From an uncultured Collinsella sp. (lineage in GTDB: Bacteria; Actinomycetota; Coriobacteriia; Coriobacteriales; Coriobacteriaceae): DNA of 25,053 nucleotides. A program made the position numbers and the translations under genes. Every line of letters starts with the position of its first letter. The first letter of the stretch is position 1. Positions 22,933 to 25,053 of the stretch are shown here, one piece after another. The notes under the pieces are model-generated. The model saw only the letters and a list, made by a program, of their open reading frames with translations, had not been told where the DNA came from and searched no databases. The stretch lies in contig UREM01000028.1 of NCBI GenBank assembly GCA_900546775.1, positions 1 through 25,053 on the forward strand, in the 5' to 3' direction.

Positions 22933-23111
22933 TACAATCCCTTTCAATAGGAATCCGTTAGCCATCGCAGACAGGGATTCGAGGTTCTGCCTCGGGTGCG
23001 ATGACACCGGACGTATACACGGTTCCGGGCGTGTCCATTTTATACGCCCGGAACCTTGAGCTCTCGCCTCCCCTATTTGGGAGGCATGAGCTCACTCAAC
23101 AGCAGCGAGTC
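22933..23111 (-). promoter_or_regulatory. rplW-rplB leader with strong hairpin and possible internal promoter
   Basis: These genes are normally almost adjacent. Here 179 bp hold a perfect 12-bp stem (23021-23032/23044-23055, GGTTCCGGGCGT) with an 11-nt loop, a smaller hairpin GCCTCCC/GGGAGGC near 23070-23089, and TATACG on the minus strand. 23012-23039 matches 24877-24904 at 23 of 28 bases. No T tail follows the hairpin, so a plain terminator is unlikely. Confidence 0.55.
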
Positions 23112-23399
23112 TTAGGCCTGGTTGCCAAAGACCTCGATGGTGTCGCCCTCGGCCAGCGTGACGATGGCCTTCTTCCAAGAACGGGTCTTGCCGGCGACAT
23201 AGCGCACGCGCTTGGTCTTGGGCTTGACCGTCAAGGTGTTCACGCGAACGACCTTGACGCCGAAGATCTCCTCGACAGCGTCCTTGATCTGATACTTGTT
23301 AGCATCCTTGGCGACCTCGAACGTGTACTTGTTCTGCTCCATGCCGGAGAAGGAACGCTCGGACACGATCGGACGGATGATGATCTCGTGGGCGGTCAT
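23112..23399 (-). CDS. rplW: 50S ribosomal protein L23
   Basis: This is a 95-residue protein at the tunnel exit, where trigger factor and the signal recognition particle dock. Seen: EIIIRPIVSERSFSGMEQNK, then YTFEVAKDANKYQIKDAVEE and VNTLTVKPKTKRVRYV. The start codon directly follows the rplD stop codon with no gap. Confidence 0.97.
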   Translation of the reverse strand: MTAHEIIIRPIVSERSFSGMEQNKYTFEVAKDANKYQIKDAVEEIFGVKVVRVNTLTVKPKTKRVRYVAGKTRSWKKAIVTLAEGDTIEVFGNQA

Positions 23400-24026
23400 T
23401 TATGCAAGCACCTCCCCGAAGTGAGCGGCGATGTCGGCGGGCATCAGCACAGCGTTGTTGTTGACGAGATCGTAGGTGTTGGCCTCGTCAGCGGTGATGA
23501 TGAACGTCTTGGGAATATTGCGGAACGACAGGTAGGCGTTGACGTCCTCATCGCGAACGATGATGGTCAGACGCTTGCCCTCAAGGCCAAGAGCCTTGAG
23601 CATGGCAACGGCAGCCTTGGTGGAAGGCTTCTCGAAGCCGTAGTCGTCGACGAGCACGAGCTCGCCATCGGCCAGCTTGGCGGACAGCGCAGAGCGCATA
23701 GCCAGCTTGACCTCCTTGTTGTTCATACGCTTAGCGTAGGAACGGGGCTTGGGGGCGAAGACAACGCCACCGTGACGCCACTGGGCAGCACGGATGGAAC
23801 CCTGGCGGGCACGGCCGGTGCCCTTCTGACGCCAAGGCTTCTTGCCTCCACCGGAAACCTCAGAGCGGCCCTTAGCGGACTGGGTGCCCTGACGCCAAGA
23901 GGCCATCTGGCACTTGACGATGTGGTGCATAACGTGGATGTTCGGCTCGATGCCGTACACCTCAGCGGCGAGCTCGGCCTCGGCGACCTTCTTGCCCTCG
24001 CTGTTCTTTACTTCAAACTTTGCCAT
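23400..24026 (-). CDS. rplD: 50S ribosomal protein L4
   Basis: This 208-residue protein lines the tunnel and is the autoregulator of the S10 operon in E. coli. Seen: the tunnel loop with SEVSGGGKKPWRQKGTGRAR, then RHGGVVFAPKPRSY and VDDYGFEKPSTK. The start follows AGGAG. It lies 46 bp after rplC. Confidence 0.98.
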   Translation of the reverse strand: MAKFEVKNSEGKKVAEAELAAEVYGIEPNIHVMHHIVKCQMASWRQGTQSAKGRSEVSGGGKKPWRQKGTGRARQGSIRAAQWRHGGVVFAPKPRSYAKRMNNKEVKLAMRSALSAKLADGELVLVDDYGFEKPSTKAAVAMLKALGLEGKRLTIIVRDEDVNAYLSFRNIPKTFIITADEANTYDLVNNNAVLMPADIAAHFGEVLA

Positions 24027-24072
24027 TTAAGTGTTCTCCTTGGTATGACGCTGGGCTAAATGGGCTGGGCCC

Positions 24073-24693
24073 TTAGGCCATACGGATGGCGACGAGACCA
24101 TTCTTGGCACCCGGGACAGCGCCCTTGACCAAGATGAGGTTCTGCTCGGCATCGATGCGGACAACGGAAAGGTTCTTGACGGTAACGCGCTCGTTACCCA
24201 TGTGACCGGCCATCTTGACGCCCTTGAGGACGCGCGCAGGATAGGCGCACTGACCGATAGAACCGGGGTGACGCTGGAAGTGAGAACCATGCGTCATAGG
24301 ACCGCGGCGCTGACCCCAGCGCTTGATGCGACCCTGGAAGCCCTTACCCTTGGAGGTACCGATGACGTCGACCTTCTCGACATCAGCGAAATCAGCGACG
24401 GTGACGACCTCGCCGACCTTGTGCTCCTCGCCGTTCTCGACGCGGACCTCACGAAGGAAGCGGACAGGCTCGACGCCAGCCTTGGCGAAGTGACCAGCCA
24501 TGGGCTTGTTCACGTTCTTGGCCTTGATGTCGCCGAAACCGATCTGGACGGCGTCATAGCCGTCGGTTGCCTGAGTTTTAACCTGCGAGACAGCGCAGGG
24601 GCCAGCCTGGATGACCGTGACGGGAACGACGTTATCGTCCTCGTCCCAAACCTGGGTCATGCCAATCTTGCGGCCGAGAATCATGCTGATCAA
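24073..24693 (-). CDS. rplC: 50S ribosomal protein L3
   Basis: This is a 206-residue early assembly protein near the peptidyl-transfer centre. Seen: [20 protein letters not shown] at the start, [20 protein letters not shown] and [20 protein letters not shown] in the conserved core, and [13 protein letters not shown] at the end. The TTG at 24693 is preferred because GGGA lies 7 bases upstream and MIS-x-ILG is the family start. The ATG at 24684 has no close ribosome binding site but remains possible. It is first in this block: rpsJ, its usual upstream partner, is not in the 360 bp that remain. Confidence 0.95.
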   Translation of the reverse strand: MISMILGRKIGMTQVWDEDDNVVPVTVIQAGPCAVSQVKTQATDGYDAVQIGFGDIKAKNVNKPMAGHFAKAGVEPVRFLREVRVENGEEHKVGEVVTVADFADVEKVDVIGTSKGKGFQGRIKRWGQRRGPMTHGSHFQRHPGSIGQCAYPARVLKGVKMAGHMGNERVTVKNLSVVRIDAEQNLILVKGAVPGAKNGLVAIRMA

Positions 24694-25024
24694 GATATGA
24701 TCCCAACTCTCGCGTGGTCTTGGGACAATGCGTACACCACCGAGCGTACGCCCCTAGAGGACCACTACTTACACGACGTGCTCCCCAGTCTTGTATTGCG
24801 CCCGGACTACCTGACAACCCTATTAAGCAGGCATTTTGTCCAGCCAGAATACTCCCCTGGTTTCACACAGCTGTTTAGTATACACGGCTGCGGGCGTATC
24901 CATCGAGATTCATATTTCACTCACATTGTTTACGCAGGTAAAGTGCGTGGCACGTTCCCAGCGTGCGGCGGAGGGGGCGGGCCTGAGACATATTAAGGTT
25001 GCTGCTCTACAGTCCTGCTCACGA
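24694..25024 (-). promoter_or_regulatory. Promoter and long leader of the rplC operon
   Basis: No gene is seen. On the minus strand TATACT (24877-24882) is a good -10 box; the -35 is weak. It would give a leader of about 175 nt, in which GCGTAC/GTACGC and TCCCAA/TTGGGA (beside the rplC start) can pair. Bacterial S10 operon leaders are known targets of L4 autoregulation; whether that holds here is inference. Confidence 0.5.
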
Positions 25025-25025
25025 C

Positions 25026-25048
25026 GGAGAGCACATTAAGTGCTCTCC
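25026..25048. other. Hairpin at the window end
   Basis: GGAGAGCAC (25026-25034) pairs perfectly with GTGCTCTCC (25040-25048) around a 5-nt loop. There is no T run on either strand. It may belong to the 3' region of a gene outside the window. Confidence 0.5.
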
Positions 25049-25053
25049 TGTTC

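Noticed and set aside
24073..24693. ATG at 24684 as the rplC start
   Set aside because: Kept as an alternative only; the TTG at 24693 has better ribosome binding site spacing and gives the family's usual N-terminus.
25013..25036. Five-codon leader peptide (minus strand, ATG after AGGAGA)
   Set aside because: The ATG and binding site fall inside a perfect hairpin at the window edge; too short to support.

Overview
The window looks like a chromosomal segment of a high-GC gut actinobacterium of the class Coriobacteriia, most like Collinsella. This rests on the GC-rich coding style, strong AGGAGG-type ribosome binding sites, the type of ribosomal proteins, and the mixture of PTS-based sugar use with short extragenic repeats. 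The species is inferred from gene content and was not tested by a search.

Layout. (1) 32-2516: a purine/pyrimidine permease (NCS2) divergent from a YheO-type PAS/HTH regulator, closed by a bidirectional terminator. (2) 2548-2925: ridA, with a structured leader. (3) 3224-6394: a two-gene operon for RNA modification, a long double-U32 protein resembling RlhA followed by an RluA-family pseudouridine synthase. (4) 6393-6802: a gene-free block in which three inverted repeats spaced 80-81 bp apart lie between two nearly identical 40-bp hairpin repeats. (5) 6824-8653: a Gfo/Idh/MocA dehydrogenase and a DeoR-type repressor in one operon, preceded by CGCA motifs at exact 10-bp spacing. (6) 8864-9522: a graveyard of a gene tail, tandem repeats, an IS200-type left end with the first 19 codons of tnpA, and the 3' end of a DegV-like gene. 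(7) 9639-17134: a complete sugar-use locus, all on the minus strand: LevR-like activator, mannose-family PTS EIIB, EIIC, EIID and EIIA, a GH172 (DUF2961) enzyme and a ROK fructokinase. (8) 17362-18846: a 5'-truncated mtnN abutting a decayed IS3-family transposase, then about 700 bp of non-coding sequence. (9) 18905-24693: a ribosomal-protein block rplC-D-W-B-rpsS-rplV-rpsC-rplP-rpmC-rpsQ-rplN-rplX, which ends at rplX with a terminator and has no rpsJ directly ahead of rplC.

How it fits together. The most interesting unit is region 7. I infer that the PTS brings in and phosphorylates a fructose-containing disaccharide or dianhydride, GH172 opens or splits it in the cytoplasm, and the ROK kinase phosphorylates the free fructose. 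The regulator has the LevR layout but has lost the sigma54-contact (GAFTGA) segment and the acidic Walker B pair. This fits a lineage that generally lacks sigma54 and suggests a rebuilt mechanism of activation. Insertion-sequence relics and truncated genes on both sides suggest the locus was acquired or rearranged. A second notable signal is a 28-bp element present both upstream of rplC and in the unusually long rplW-rplB gap.
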